From: Panonychus citri
Taxonomy: Eukaryota > Arthropoda > Arachnida > Trombidiformes > Tetranychidae
Assembly: GCF_014898815.1 (NCBI RefSeq)
Contig: NW_026515468.1
Coordinates: 744,001-808,000, forward strand
Direction of reading: 5' to 3'
DNA length: 64,000 nucleotides
Shown: piece by piece, positions 39,332 through 49,043 of the stretch
How the letters are laid out: every line of letters starts with the position of its first letter
Numbering within the stretch: the first letter of the stretch is position 1
Notes under the pieces: generated by a model
Databases searched by the model: none
What the model was told of the DNA's origin: nothing
Seen by the model: the letters and a program-made list of their open reading frames with translations, nothing else
Program-made: the position numbers and the translations under genes

Positions 39332-39969
39332 TGAAAGGTTTGATTGAGTCGTTTTGTTACCGAGAACTGATTTACATCAGATTGATAGTTGACACAACCT
39401 TAGGCCTTTCAAATCCCAAGATTTGGGTTCTTTTTGTGAATCAACACTTATTAACATTTTGATGTTACAATTCAATGAATCTAGAATTTTGGTAATTTTC
39501 ACTTTAAACGTTGTACTTTTGTCGTTGTACCTTAAATATCATTAACTTAAACTTGAATTTAATCACTTTATTAATCTTAATATTAGAAAAATAGAAAACA
39601 CATTTTACTTGATCACTTAGATTAATTCATAATCACTTCTTGTTACACATTTAACTCAATTTAGTTAATCAATTGATGATGACGATGATATTAATCAAAA
39701 CTAATGATAATTAAAGGTAAATTGTTACTCTATTTATACCTTAAGAAACGGAAGGAAACTAATTTTAAAGGAAAAGACATTAAGTCGGAAATGGTCAAGT
39801 TAGACAATAACAAAAAAGAAAGAGAAAAATGAATAGAAAGAAAAGAAAGAGAGACAACTTGAGGGATCATTATCTCATTGAGATCGTAATAGAAAAAAGA
39901 AAGTAAAGAAAAATGAAGAGATTTGAATCTTTTAAATTGTAATTGGAAGAGGGTAAATTTATCCTTTCA
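39332..39969 (-). repeat. 3' LTR of the Gypsy element
   Basis: 638 bp, beginning TGAAAGG and ending CCTTTCA on the plus strand. It matches the copy at 48400-49039 almost perfectly. On the minus strand a short run containing GGGGG (39970-39985) just before it is the best candidate for the polypurine tract. Confidence 0.95.
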
Positions 39970-40000
39970 AACCCCCAGACCATGATGAAGACACCGTTTT

Positions 40001-41191
40001 TCAATTGTCAATTTCATGAGATTCAGATCTCTGAATAGCTTTGGCTTGAAGATAAGGAAGTAATCGTTTCATTCTTGAAACTTTAGTTCCGTTACTAGTT
40101 GAGGGTTGATTTAAATCATTTGATTCTTCAGCAATGTTAGTTTCTTTCATCTTGAGTATTTCTTCCGAAGGTTTAACACAATTATCGTTGAATTCTGGAA
40201 ATTTCAATTTCCTCATCCATTCGGTCGGCCAAGATAATCGTCCTTCTTTTACTCCTTTATCGAAGTCAAATAACAAAGCACTTGTAATTGAATTTCCACA
40301 AGTCAATACGACATTTTTATGATGCATTCCGTCCAGAACATCAGTAGCCATATATTCAATTTCTCTCCATTGTAACATATACAATCGAATAGCAGTAATT
40401 GCTTCGACTACAGGTGAGTGAGGATCTGCAGGTAAAGTGTAACCAGTAAACCATAGGAATGCAATGAAATGCATTGACATTGGATGTTCATTATAAGGTG
40501 AATAGTAATTAGTTACTTCTCGAAACTTGAACAAAAGTTGATTAACTTCATAAGTTGTTAATCCGAGACTGAGAAATTGATTAATCAATCCATGACCAAT
40601 GATTTTAGTTGCACAGACAAGATACTTGAGTACTTGATCTCTTACTGTTCCAAGATTACGAGCGTATTTTAGGTCATTCATTGTGAGACCATGGAAACGA
40701 TGATCAAGAGAATCAACTTCATGATATTTTACGAATGTCTCGTAAATAATTTCCATGTTACCATCGACTAATACGATCCAACAAGGCCTTGGTCTTATCT
40801 TTGGACCTTCCTTGATACGAACATTGAAACTTGCGATTCCAAATATCAGATTTTTATCTGTCAGATCTTTTGAAATGTTTTGGATAAAATCCAATTGTTC
40901 TTGTAGCATCGGTGGTATAATTCCAGTAGGTCGATTAGCGAATGAATTATTTAATTTTTGTCTTCTAATAGCAACAGAAGAAATTGTTTTTGGGTTTGAT
41001 GATGGTGTTGGAACTTTGTAAATAGCATAAGGATTAACACATGATGGGAAATGCGATTTCAACCATTCTTGAACTTCTTCAGTTTCACTTGGTGATAATC
41101 TGTCAAATGGATTAATTCGTATGAATGGTGAATGGATCATCGATTTCATTAGAAAACACATAACTTGAACTATCAGATATAACTGATTCAT
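40001..41191 (-). CDS. retrotransposon ORF with degenerate REXO/ISG20-like exonuclease domain
   Basis: A 396-residue frame; the first 27 or so overlap the RING-like ORF, and real coding probably starts near NPFDRLSPSETEEVQEWL. Residues about 116-275 follow the order of REXO1/REX4/ISG20 DEDDh exonucleases: a start strand FGIASFNV, then CWIVLVDGNMEIIYETFVKY (family R.tVVd...vvYdtfVkP), RFHGLT (family RfsGvT), a helix, IIGHGLINQFLSLGL (family iGHsl..DL.aL) and DPHSPVVEAITAIRLYML (family GHss.EDA.a.m.L). Most catalytic acids are replaced: family DCE is SFN, the Asp after GHxL is Gln, and EDA is VEA. The His of the last motif is kept. It is probably a structural or binding derivative of a captured host exonuclease. 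The frame ends just before the 3' LTR. Confidence 0.72.
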   Translation of the reverse strand: MNQLYLIVQVMCFLMKSMIHSPFIRINPFDRLSPSETEEVQEWLKSHFPSCVNPYAIYKVPTPSSNPKTISSVAIRRQKLNNSFANRPTGIIPPMLQEQLDFIQNISKDLTDKNLIFGIASFNVRIKEGPKIRPRPCWIVLVDGNMEIIYETFVKYHEVDSLDHRFHGLTMNDLKYARNLGTVRDQVLKYLVCATKIIGHGLINQFLSLGLTTYEVNQLLFKFREVTNYYSPYNEHPMSMHFIAFLWFTGYTLPADPHSPVVEAITAIRLYMLQWREIEYMATDVLDGMHHKNVVLTCGNSITSALLFDFDKGVKEGRLSWPTEWMRKLKFPEFNDNCVKPSEEILKMKETNIAEESNDLNQPSTSNGTKVSRMKRLLPYLQAKAIQRSESHEIDN

Positions 41192-42590
41192 TATCGTCTA
41201 TGATTCCTTTGGACCATTTTAACCAATCAATTGATTCTTTCAGTAGATAACTTGGTACAGATGAACAGCGAGTTGTAGGCCACCGTTGAGGTGCTGGGTC
41301 TCTGGGCTTTGAAGCGCATGAAGGGAAACCAATATTGAGTAAAAATTGTTCAGATTCATCTGTTGGTTCCGTAGGATCTTTAGCCATTGCTCGATTATTC
41401 CAATGATTAAATCTTGTATTCGTTTGAATACGAATAGAAACTGGATCTAAATGAGGATCATCGGGATTATTTTCACGAGCATTGATTAGAAAAGCATAAG
41501 TTAAAGCCTTTTCTTTCCAAACTTCTTGATGAGTTAATGTTGGTTTTTGAACTTTTAGATGAGAGGGTAACATTGATGCGAGATCTCTTGGTTTATCTGA
41601 TATCTGTTTTCTAACAGGACCAACACGAAATGGTAAAGTCAAATCTTTGTCAAAGGTAAAATCGATTGGACCTTTTCGACAACGATCGATGTGGAAACTG
41701 TAATTGTTAACTTTCCATTTCTCTTTGCAGAATTTTCGATTACATAAAAATTCAGATTGTCTGTAGAAATTTAAAATTTCGTCTCTTTCTGGTATAATTG
41801 ATTTACAATAACCATCAGAACATGTTGATATCAAACAATTCGAATTAATACAGAGAAACGAGTCCAATGTTGTCGGTTTTTCCAAACCAATTTGAGAAGT
41901 AATTTCTCGTAACCAGAGTGTACACTTAGCACAATAGATTTTTGTACATTTGGAACATGATCGAGGTGAGATTGAAATTTGTTCACAAAAGTTACATGTC
42001 ACAATTGATGAGATTTCTCGTAGATTAGAGTAAATAACACGAGCTTTTATGAGACCTTTTGGAACAGAATCGAAATTGATTTGATCTAATTCAATATCCA
42101 AAGCATTGAGCCTTAACTTTTCTTTCACGAATTCAACATAAATATCGTAAAGTTTTTTCGCATCTTCAATTTCCACTTTTATCTCGATTTTCGCTTGATT
42201 AAAAAATTCTATTTGTAGATATTCAGGATAATCGGAATCATTTGGTGGCTTTCGAGCTGGAAAATAGTCGTTGTACTTTTCTTGGTCACTTGAAGGTGGA
42301 GGATAAATTGAATTATCTTTAAGGCCTCTTATTGATTCCAACTCAATTGAGCGACGAGCTTCAGCAGTTTGAACTGGTAATGGATCTTTTAACTTCAGTT
42401 TAGCCCAAAGAGCTTGAGAAGATGATTCACCAAATACATTTGCATAAGAAGGCGAATTGTCATTCGGCCAACTTGATTCACTTGTATTTTCAAAGGTCAC
42501 TTTTTTAGGTTCGATTGAAATTGGTTCATCCGGAATTCTCTCAATAATTGTAGTTAACTTTGAAGCGTCAATTTTATCGTTACTTGTCAT
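41112..42590 (-). CDS. env-position ORF with RING/TRAF-like cysteine-rich domain
   Basis: Starts at MTSNDKIDASK (ATG 42588-42590), in frame with integrase but about 85 non-coding-looking residues downstream; 492 residues. Its centre holds a cysteine array: C199-x2-C202-x9-C212-x2-C215-x4-C220-x2-C223 followed by TLWL, then C247, C252, C257, C262, C283, C288, H300 and C304. The first part resembles a RING finger (C..C...P..C..C....C..C..WL) and the last part (CNRKFCKE...FHIDRC) a TRAF-type zinc finger. There is no signal peptide or transmembrane segment, so it is not an Env glycoprotein. Ubiquitin-ligase or nucleic-acid-binding roles are only inference. The stop at 41112 overlaps the next ORF by 80 nt in another frame. 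Confidence 0.7.
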   Translation of the reverse strand: MTSNDKIDASKLTTIIERIPDEPISIEPKKVTFENTSESSWPNDNSPSYANVFGESSSQALWAKLKLKDPLPVQTAEARRSIELESIRGLKDNSIYPPPSSDQEKYNDYFPARKPPNDSDYPEYLQIEFFNQAKIEIKVEIEDAKKLYDIYVEFVKEKLRLNALDIELDQINFDSVPKGLIKARVIYSNLREISSIVTCNFCEQISISPRSCSKCTKIYCAKCTLWLREITSQIGLEKPTTLDSFLCINSNCLISTCSDGYCKSIIPERDEILNFYRQSEFLCNRKFCKEKWKVNNYSFHIDRCRKGPIDFTFDKDLTLPFRVGPVRKQISDKPRDLASMLPSHLKVQKPTLTHQEVWKEKALTYAFLINARENNPDDPHLDPVSIRIQTNTRFNHWNNRAMAKDPTEPTDESEQFLLNIGFPSCASKPRDPAPQRWPTTRCSSVPSYLLKESIDWLKWSKGIIDDNESVISDSSSYVFSNEIDDPFTIHTN

Positions 42591-44885
42591 GTTGATTGAG
42601 ATCAAGGTGAAAATTGAACAAGAAGGTAAAATGTTAACACTTAATTTATAAGCACTTTTAGAATCAAAGGTAAACTCAATTGATTGTAAGACTTTGGAGA
42701 TAAACTTAATTAGACAAAATTGATTGATTATTGGTAATTGATTAACACAATTAATTGAATATCTTGAAGAGCAATTAGTAAGCGTTTTAAAACGTTTTCT
42801 TCTAACACACAAAGACAATGGCGGAAAGTCAATCGACTTCCTTACCAACACTTTACTTCCTTGGTAACGGGCAATTGGTAAGTTGTAAGCGCCAATTTCA
42901 ATAATCAAGTAAATATTAATTTGATTTGATTGATTTTGTGATCTTGTTGTTGGGCCAAAATTTTCATCAGAACAATTAATTATTGGATTTTCAGCAATCA
43001 TTCGATTAGAAGTTTTGTATCTTTTTCGTTTTTTACTCGTTTTTTGTTCATGATTAGATTGACTTAGATCAGGTAAAGTTTCAGCATCGGAATCAATTAG
43101 AGTCTTCAAAGCTTCAGTTTCATCATTGACAGAAAGTTTATCGAATTGTAATTCAGGTAAATTCGAGGAAAAATTATTATCATTCTGATTTGCATCAGAC
43201 TCGATTGAATCATAATTAACTAACCAATCATTATTAATATCGAAATATCTATTCTTAATTATTAATAATTGTTCAGGAATCGAACCAAAATAAGGTTTAG
43301 TATTTTCTAAGTTCGAAGTAAATTGCTCGTAATTACCAGAATCTAACAATAAAACTGATCCTCTTTTAATTCCGAGAACTAAATAAGGTCCAAACCATTT
43401 CGCAACTAAAGTTTTCGAGGTTCCAATTGAAGGTCCACTATTCTTAACATAGCAAAAATCTCCAATTTCGTAAGGATTAGGTTTAGTTACTAATCTGAGT
43501 TTATTCTGATAATAAATTTGTTGAGACTTGAGTCTTGCTAATGTTAATTGTCTTGCTGAATCGATTGTAAGTTTAACTTCATTGTCAATTGCTAATTGAT
43601 TATCAATTGGTTTCGTTAAAATTTTACCAAAAATCAGAAAATAAGGTGAGAATCGGTGAATCTTGTGTATTGATGAATTAATAGCGATTAATGACTTTTC
43701 TAATTTCGTTTCAATTGACTCATTCTCATCTTCGAGTATCGAACTTCTTAATCTGTCACCAATTGTTCTATTCATTCGTTCAACTATTCCCTGACTTTGA
43801 GGATGATAAGGATTGGAAACTTCATGTTTGATTCCTAACTCTTTTAAGAATAGTTCAGTTTCTTCTGATAGAAAATTTCGACCTCTATCTGTTTGAATAA
43901 CAGAAGGAAAACCAAATATCGAAAAATATTCATTCAGAAATTTTTTAACTGTTAACGAATTTTGATTCGGAAAAACTTTCGCATAAACAAATCTAGTCAA
44001 TGAATCAACTAAAACTAATATTACTCTTTTCTTTCCGTTTTGAAACGTTATCGGTCCTTTAGCATCCATTTCAAGTCGTTCCAAGACTTTATTCGGAATC
44101 GGTTTAAGATGAGGTTCAGCATATGTACAAATAGCGGCTTTTGATAGTTGACAGATTTGACAATCTCGACACAATTTCTTAATCTCTTCAGCCAAGAAAG
44201 GCATCCAAAAACGTCGACTTATTTGATGATGAGTTTTCTCAAAACCATAATGACCACTTATATCAGAATCATGTTCTTCATCAAACAATTTGCAGAGAAA
44301 TTCTTGATTGATAACAATTCGATCGTTTTCATGTTTATACATTGGCTTACGATGTAGAATATCATTTTTGATTAGATATTGTCGATGTAAATTTGAATTT
44401 GGGTTAGATTGAAGTTCACTTAGCACTTGATTTATCGTTTTATCATTTTGTTGAATTGATAATAAATCAGATAACCAATTATCATTTACTTTATAATGAT
44501 AAATAACATTACTTTTAACCACTTTTCCAAGTTGTTTCATTTCGTTTACACTTTCATCTTCATTGATCAAAGTTGATTCGGAATACAAGAATAAATTATC
44601 GATATAATCTCTTTCCGGATCAATTTGTTTATGGCGATCCCATTCCGATTGAAATCGGGAAAAGCAATCAGGAGGATGAGCTTTACCTTCACGATAGATC
44701 ACTTTAAAGTTGAATGATGATAACATTATACTCCATCTTTCCAATCGTTGATTCTTGAACTTCACTTTTGATAACTGACAAAGTGCATGGTGGTCAGTTT
44801 CGATAAGAAAAAGATCACCTTCAAGGTAAATGGTAATGTTTAAATTTACCGATACCAATAAGAATTGCAAGTAATTCTTTTTCAC
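42591..44885 (-). CDS. Gypsy element RNase H end and integrase
   Basis: The frame opens at 44885, overlapping the previous one by 65 nt. From LEGDLFLIETDHHALCQLSK on it continues RNase H and its tether (TDHHAL corresponds to the TDHKPL motif). Integrase follows: HHCC finger with H212, H219/H220, C242 and C245 (GHYGFEKTHH...CRDCQIC), then core D274, D333 and E369 in LEMDAKG, IQTDRGRNF and QSQGIVERMNR. The last two residues are separated by 35, the D-D-35-E pattern. GPYLVLGIKRGS is the C-terminal GPY/F module. The frame does not stop after integrase but runs on into the RING-like ORF; residues from about 680 to 765 look like non-coding read-through. Confidence 0.9.
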
Positions 44886-47538
44886 TAACAGAATAACTTA
44901 ATTGATGTTTAGCGATCTTTTGAGAGAAAAAGGAAATTGGTTTCCATTGAATAACTTTTTCTATTGGTGTTTCTTTTAATGAGTTGTAACCCTTAATGAT
45001 TGGTTGATCTTGATCTTCTTGAAGCAAAATGCCTCCAACAGCGATGTCACTTGCATCTACTGATAACTTTCGTCTTAATTCTGGATTGAAATGTACAAGT
45101 AAAGTTGTTTCGATCAAAGAGTTACGAAGAATATCCAAAGTTTCATAATCTTGTTTCAACATTTTGAATTTTCTTTCTTTGTTGATTAGTCGATATAAAG
45201 GAGCAGCGAGTTGAGAATAGTTCTTAATATAACGACTAAAATAATTGTAACAACCTAATTGTGATTGTAATTGTCGAACTGATTTAGGGTAGGGTAATCT
45301 TTTTAATGCTGTTACCTTATTTGGATCAGGTCTTATTCCATTTCCATCCACCAAATGACCTAACAGAATTAGTTCTGTTGCTCCAAATTTACACTTATCA
45401 GTTTTGATTTTCAGGTTCCAATCTTTTAATCTTGAAAGAACCAATCGAGTATTTTCTAATAACTCATTCCAACTTTTACCGATAACCGGAACGTCGTCGA
45501 AGTAACCAAGACACTCTGTATATGATAATCCTTCTAATACCTTATTCATCAATCGTTGAAACTCAAAAGGTGCACAAGCTAAACCCATTGGTAAGCGCTT
45601 GTACTGAAATTTACCATCAGGGGTAACGAATACAGTTTTAGTTCGTTCACTTGGAGGGATTTCAATCTGAAAGTATCCTTGGTACAAATCAAACATATTA
45701 AAGTAAATTGCACCTCTTACCGCCTCAAGGCAATCATCGATCCTTGGCATTGGATGAAAAATGACTTTAGTCATTCGATTAACGGCACGTAAATCATTTA
45801 ATAGTCTATAAGAACCATCAGGTTTACTTATTAATAGAGCTGGAGAACCTCCTTCGGCTGTTGATATTTCGACAATATCATTATCAATAAGATCTTGAAT
45901 AACTTTCTGATATTCTTTTCGAATGTTAATTGTACATGGGTAAGGCTTTTGGGGAATTGAATTGTCCCCAATATCGATTTGAATCGGCCACTTTTCCCAC
46001 GGGACAAATCCAATATCTCCACGATGTTGACTGAAAACTTCAGGAAATTCGAGAAGAATATTCAACAATTCATAAACTTGTTCATTGTTAAGTTTAGAAT
46101 CAAATTTCTTTTTTAATCTCTCTTCAAGAGATAAAATTGGTTGATCATTTTGAGTGAGATAGACAGGAATTATATTTTCAAATTCATTTGAATTCACCAT
46201 CATTTCCATGAAAGCATTGACTTCGTACTTTCTGACCAACTCTTCATCTTTATAAGGTGTATAAGGTAAATGAGCTAAACCATCAACTTGAATTGATTTA
46301 GTTTTAACTTCAGGTAGAGTTACATTAGTAGGAGTCTCAGGGCGAGAGAGAAGATGAATTGATTCATCAGCTGAACAAAAACGAAATAGTAATTCAGGAC
46401 TCAAAGGTTGACTAAAGTTAAACTCTTGTAAAGTTACTTCATATGAACCACCAAAATTTTTCAAATTTGCATGAAAAATGTCACAAAAACGATTACCAAC
46501 GACCATCACTGGTTCCAAATCTCTTATCACCTGAAATTTCAAAGCTTTACAAAGTTTCATCGTTGGATGTTTCATGAAAGCGAAAGCAGCACCTTCGACT
46601 TGAAGTCGATTACTACAAATTCCCTTTATCGTTACATCTGAGGCCATTATATAAGCTTTCAATTGAAGAGCTAAATAGTAATCAATACATGCAGTGTTAG
46701 CTCCAGTGTCGATTAACACTTCACCTCTTTTATATAATTGACGATCAGGATAACATAAAGATAAGGTTACCGTTGGAAAGTTTTTAACTGTTGTATCAAT
46801 TCGAGTTATCATTTGATTTTCGGTAGTTACAAACATGTAATTATCTTGATTTAAATCAGGAGCTTTACTTGTGGTTGTTGCATCAATTGAATTAGTTTCA
46901 ATCACCATATTTGAAATTGGTCTTTGTTGAGTAGCATTAACATCACCAATATTAACCATTTGATTGTTTCTCAGATTTGCTGGTTGAAAACGTTGACGAG
47001 GTGGAAATCGACAATTTCTTGCCAAATGACCAAAACCATTACAATTGTAACACTTAATTGTCTTACTTTCATTTGATTTCATCTCATTCTGTTGATTAGT
47101 AATCTGATTGTTTTGTTGATTAACTTGATGAGGATTTAAATCCGATCGATTCTTGTTGAAACTTTTTTCTCTCTTTTCTTTATCGGCTTTGTTGTAATGT
47201 TGGTGAATAAGCACCGATGTAATATCATCTAAACTTGAATTAGCTCTTACATCGTACATATGATCACGAACAAATTTAGGTAATCTTTCAAGTACTTCAT
47301 GAATAAAACCTTCAGGGCTCATCTTATCACCTTTAACCTTATGAACCAACTCTCTTAATCTCCTTATAAAGTTACTTGGATGTTCCTTAAAATCGTATCT
47401 CATTGCTGTCAATTCTGCTTGAGCAGTAGCCATTGCTGCAGGATTTTTTAGATACTTTTCCAAAGCTTCGACATAAGATTCATAAGTATGAGATTGTCTA
47501 TCCAATGTATCAGCAGCTTCAAGAAACTCATAACTCAT
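44821..47538 (-). CDS. Gypsy element Gag C-terminus, protease, reverse transcriptase, RNase H start
   Basis: A 905-residue frame, open from 47598 with first ATG at 47538. Gag-like helical region to about residue 125; CCHC zinc knuckle CYNCNGFGHLARNC at 163-176; aspartic protease VLIDTGANTACID at about 274-286 (DTGA active site); RT with VVEI/GGSPALLISKPDGSYR-type fingers from about 560, FNMFDLYQGYFQI at 613-625 and the catalytic YFDD box at 679-682; RNase H beginning KLSVDASDIAVGGILLQ at 824-840 and YSVSEKELLAI at 882-892. The frame stops 13 residues after ELLAI, inside RNase H, and the next frame takes over. YFDD is the usual Gypsy form of the RT box. Confidence 0.92.
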   Translation of the reverse strand: MSYEFLEAADTLDRQSHTYESYVEALEKYLKNPAAMATAQAELTAMRYDFKEHPSNFIRRLRELVHKVKGDKMSPEGFIHEVLERLPKFVRDHMYDVRANSSLDDITSVLIHQHYNKADKEKREKSFNKNRSDLNPHQVNQQNNQITNQQNEMKSNESKTIKCYNCNGFGHLARNCRFPPRQRFQPANLRNNQMVNIGDVNATQQRPISNMVIETNSIDATTTSKAPDLNQDNYMFVTTENQMITRIDTTVKNFPTVTLSLCYPDRQLYKRGEVLIDTGANTACIDYYLALQLKAYIMASDVTIKGICSNRLQVEGAAFAFMKHPTMKLCKALKFQVIRDLEPVMVVGNRFCDIFHANLKNFGGSYEVTLQEFNFSQPLSPELLFRFCSADESIHLLSRPETPTNVTLPEVKTKSIQVDGLAHLPYTPYKDEELVRKYEVNAFMEMMVNSNEFENIIPVYLTQNDQPILSLEERLKKKFDSKLNNEQVYELLNILLEFPEVFSQHRGDIGFVPWEKWPIQIDIGDNSIPQKPYPCTINIRKEYQKVIQDLIDNDIVEISTAEGGSPALLISKPDGSYRLLNDLRAVNRMTKVIFHPMPRIDDCLEAVRGAIYFNMFDLYQGYFQIEIPPSERTKTVFVTPDGKFQYKRLPMGLACAPFEFQRLMNKVLEGLSYTECLGYFDDVPVIGKSWNELLENTRLVLSRLKDWNLKIKTDKCKFGATELILLGHLVDGNGIRPDPNKVTALKRLPYPKSVRQLQSQLGCYNYFSRYIKNYSQLAAPLYRLINKERKFKMLKQDYETLDILRNSLIETTLLVHFNPELRRKLSVDASDIAVGGILLQEDQDQPIIKGYNSLKETPIEKVIQWKPISFFSQKIAKHQLSYSVSEKELLAILIGIGKFKHYHLP

Positions 47539-47588
47539 TGCTTTTTTGAGAACTCGTAATCGTGTATCATTAGTACAATCTTCAAAAC

Positions 47589-48398
47589 TTAATTGTCTTT
47601 AACCGATTGTAACCAACCCCATTGGTCACTTCCTTGTACAAAAGCAGGTAAATTTGGACATTTACTTTCCCTTAATACCACCATTGGTTGTAGTTGAGAC
47701 TTTCGTCTATTTGTTGAGAAATTATTTTCTTCGAAAACAGGATCATCTTCATTGTCACCTTCAGTTTCAATATACTTTGCTCTGTTAGCACCCAAACTGA
47801 TTTGACTTCTTCGACTTGATCGTCTTCTTTCACTTTCAACTTCTTCTTCAGAATCAGCTAACAACTCACGAATAGTAGCATTTGGTTTGATTGTTGTCTT
47901 GGAAGTAGTCGGAATTGGTTCCACTTCAGGTTCATTCCATCGTCTTAAAAATGACTCGAGTATTCGCTTAGCTGGTGAACCAATAGACATTTTGGTTATA
48001 TAACTTAATTTGACCATCGACATTACCGTAGGTTTAATACCAACTCTAAATATAATCTCTCGTATATCAGCTTCAGGAATAAAATTTTCTCTCATTTGAT
48101 TAACCCAATCAGGAACATCAATACCATCAATTGAATCAGCACTTAATTGATTTAAATCATCCAGATCCAAATCCACGTTTATTAAACTTAATTGCGTTTG
48201 AGCAGCTTCTTTAAATTTTATTATCACACAATCATCAGAAACAGGAATCTTGATTTTCCACTCACTTAAATATCTTTTCATCTCTTGTGTGGTTAGATCC
48301 AAAATCTTCCCACCGTTACCTTTACCACCGTCGTTTTCTATCACCATGAAATTGTAATAACAATTGTCCATAGATGCAGATCCTGTCGACTGCGCCAT
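47589..48398 (-). CDS. Gypsy element Gag, N-terminal part
   Basis: Starts MAQSTGSASMDN, with the ATG at 48396-48398 overlapping the primer binding site, and runs 269 residues to TAA at 47589-47591. Acidic N-terminal region, basic Arg/Ser stretch (ESERRRSSRRSQISLG), and a C-terminal SDQWGWLQSV that looks like the beginning of a Gypsy Gag capsid. The next frame carries the remainder of the capsid and the zinc knuckle. The frame is also open upstream into the LTR (to 48572), but that part is LTR sequence. It is unclear whether the stop reflects a one-base mutation or an authentic shift; no canonical slippery heptamer was seen. Confidence 0.75.
   Translation of the reverse strand: MAQSTGSASMDNCYYNFMVIENDGGKGNGGKILDLTTQEMKRYLSEWKIKIPVSDDCVIIKFKEAAQTQLSLINVDLDLDDLNQLSADSIDGIDVPDWVNQMRENFIPEADIREIIFRVGIKPTVMSMVKLSYITKMSIGSPAKRILESFLRRWNEPEVEPIPTTSKTTIKPNATIRELLADSEEEVESERRRSSRRSQISLGANRAKYIETEGDNEDDPVFEENNFSTNRRKSQLQPMVVLRESKCPNLPAFVQGSDQWGWLQSVKDN
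48379..48397 (-). other. primer binding site, tRNA-Ser-like
   Basis: On the minus strand TGGCGCAGTCGACAGGATC starts 2 nt after the 5' LTR. It resembles the complement of a eukaryotic tRNA-Ser 3' end (TGGCGCAGTCGGCAGGAT). The Gag start codon overlaps it by its T and G. Confidence 0.7.
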
Positions 48399-48399
48399 T

Positions 48400-49039
48400 T
48401 GAAAGGTTTGATTGAGTCGTTTTGTTACCGAGAACTGATTTACATCAGATTGATAGTTAGACGCACACCTTAGGCCTTTCAAATCCCAAGATTTGGGTTC
48501 TTTTTGTGAATCAACACTTATTAACATTTTGATGTTACAATTCAATGAATCTAGAATTTTGGTAATTTTCACTTTAAACGTTGTACTTTTGTCGTTGTAC
48601 CTTAAATATCATTAACTTAAACTTGAATTTAATCACTTTATTAATCTTAATATTAGAAAAATAGAAAACACATTTTACTTGATCACTTAGATTAATTCAT
48701 AATCACTTCTTGTTACACATTTAACTCAATTTAGTTAATCAATTGATGATGACGATGATATTAATCAAAACTAATGATAATTAAAGGTAAATTGTTACTC
48801 TATTTATACCTTAAGAAACGGAAGGAAACTAATTTTAAAGGAAAAGACATTAAGTCGGAAATGGTCAAGTTAGACAATAACAAAAAAGAAAGAGAAAAAT
48901 GAATAGAAAGAAAAGAAAGAGAGACAACTTGAGGGATCATTATCTCATTGAGATCGTAATAGAAAAAAGAAAGTAAAGAAAAATGAAGAGATTTGAATCT
49001 TTTAAATTGTAATTGGAAGAGGGTAAATTTATCCTTTCA
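48400..49039 (-). repeat. 5' LTR of the Gypsy element
   Basis: 640 bp with the same TG...CA ends as the 3' LTR. The Gag reading frame stays open for about 58 codons into this LTR. Confidence 0.95.
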
Positions 49040-49043
49040 AAGT

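Larger units (their letters stand above)
39332..49039 (-). mobile_element. complete Ty3/Gypsy LTR retrotransposon with extra env-position ORFs, 9.7 kb
   Basis: Lies antisense to the host RFX gene inside its giant intron. LTRs at 39332-39969 and 48400-49039 begin TG and end CA and differ only by a 2-bp indel and one or two bases near 39394/48464. A 4-bp target duplication AAGT flanks the element (39328-39331, 49040-49043). Reading along the minus strand the order is: 5' LTR, tRNA-Ser-like primer site, Gag, zinc knuckle, protease, RT, RNase H, integrase, RING-like ORF, exonuclease-like ORF, 3' LTR. RT before integrase makes it Ty3/Gypsy. The protein frames are offset at three places, so the copy is either partly broken or uses recoding. 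The near-identical LTRs imply a recent insertion. Confidence 0.95.

Noticed and set aside
48399..48572. Upstream extension of the Gag frame into the LTR
   Set aside because: The sequence is LTR, also present at 39332-39969; translation is more likely to start at the ATG at 48398.
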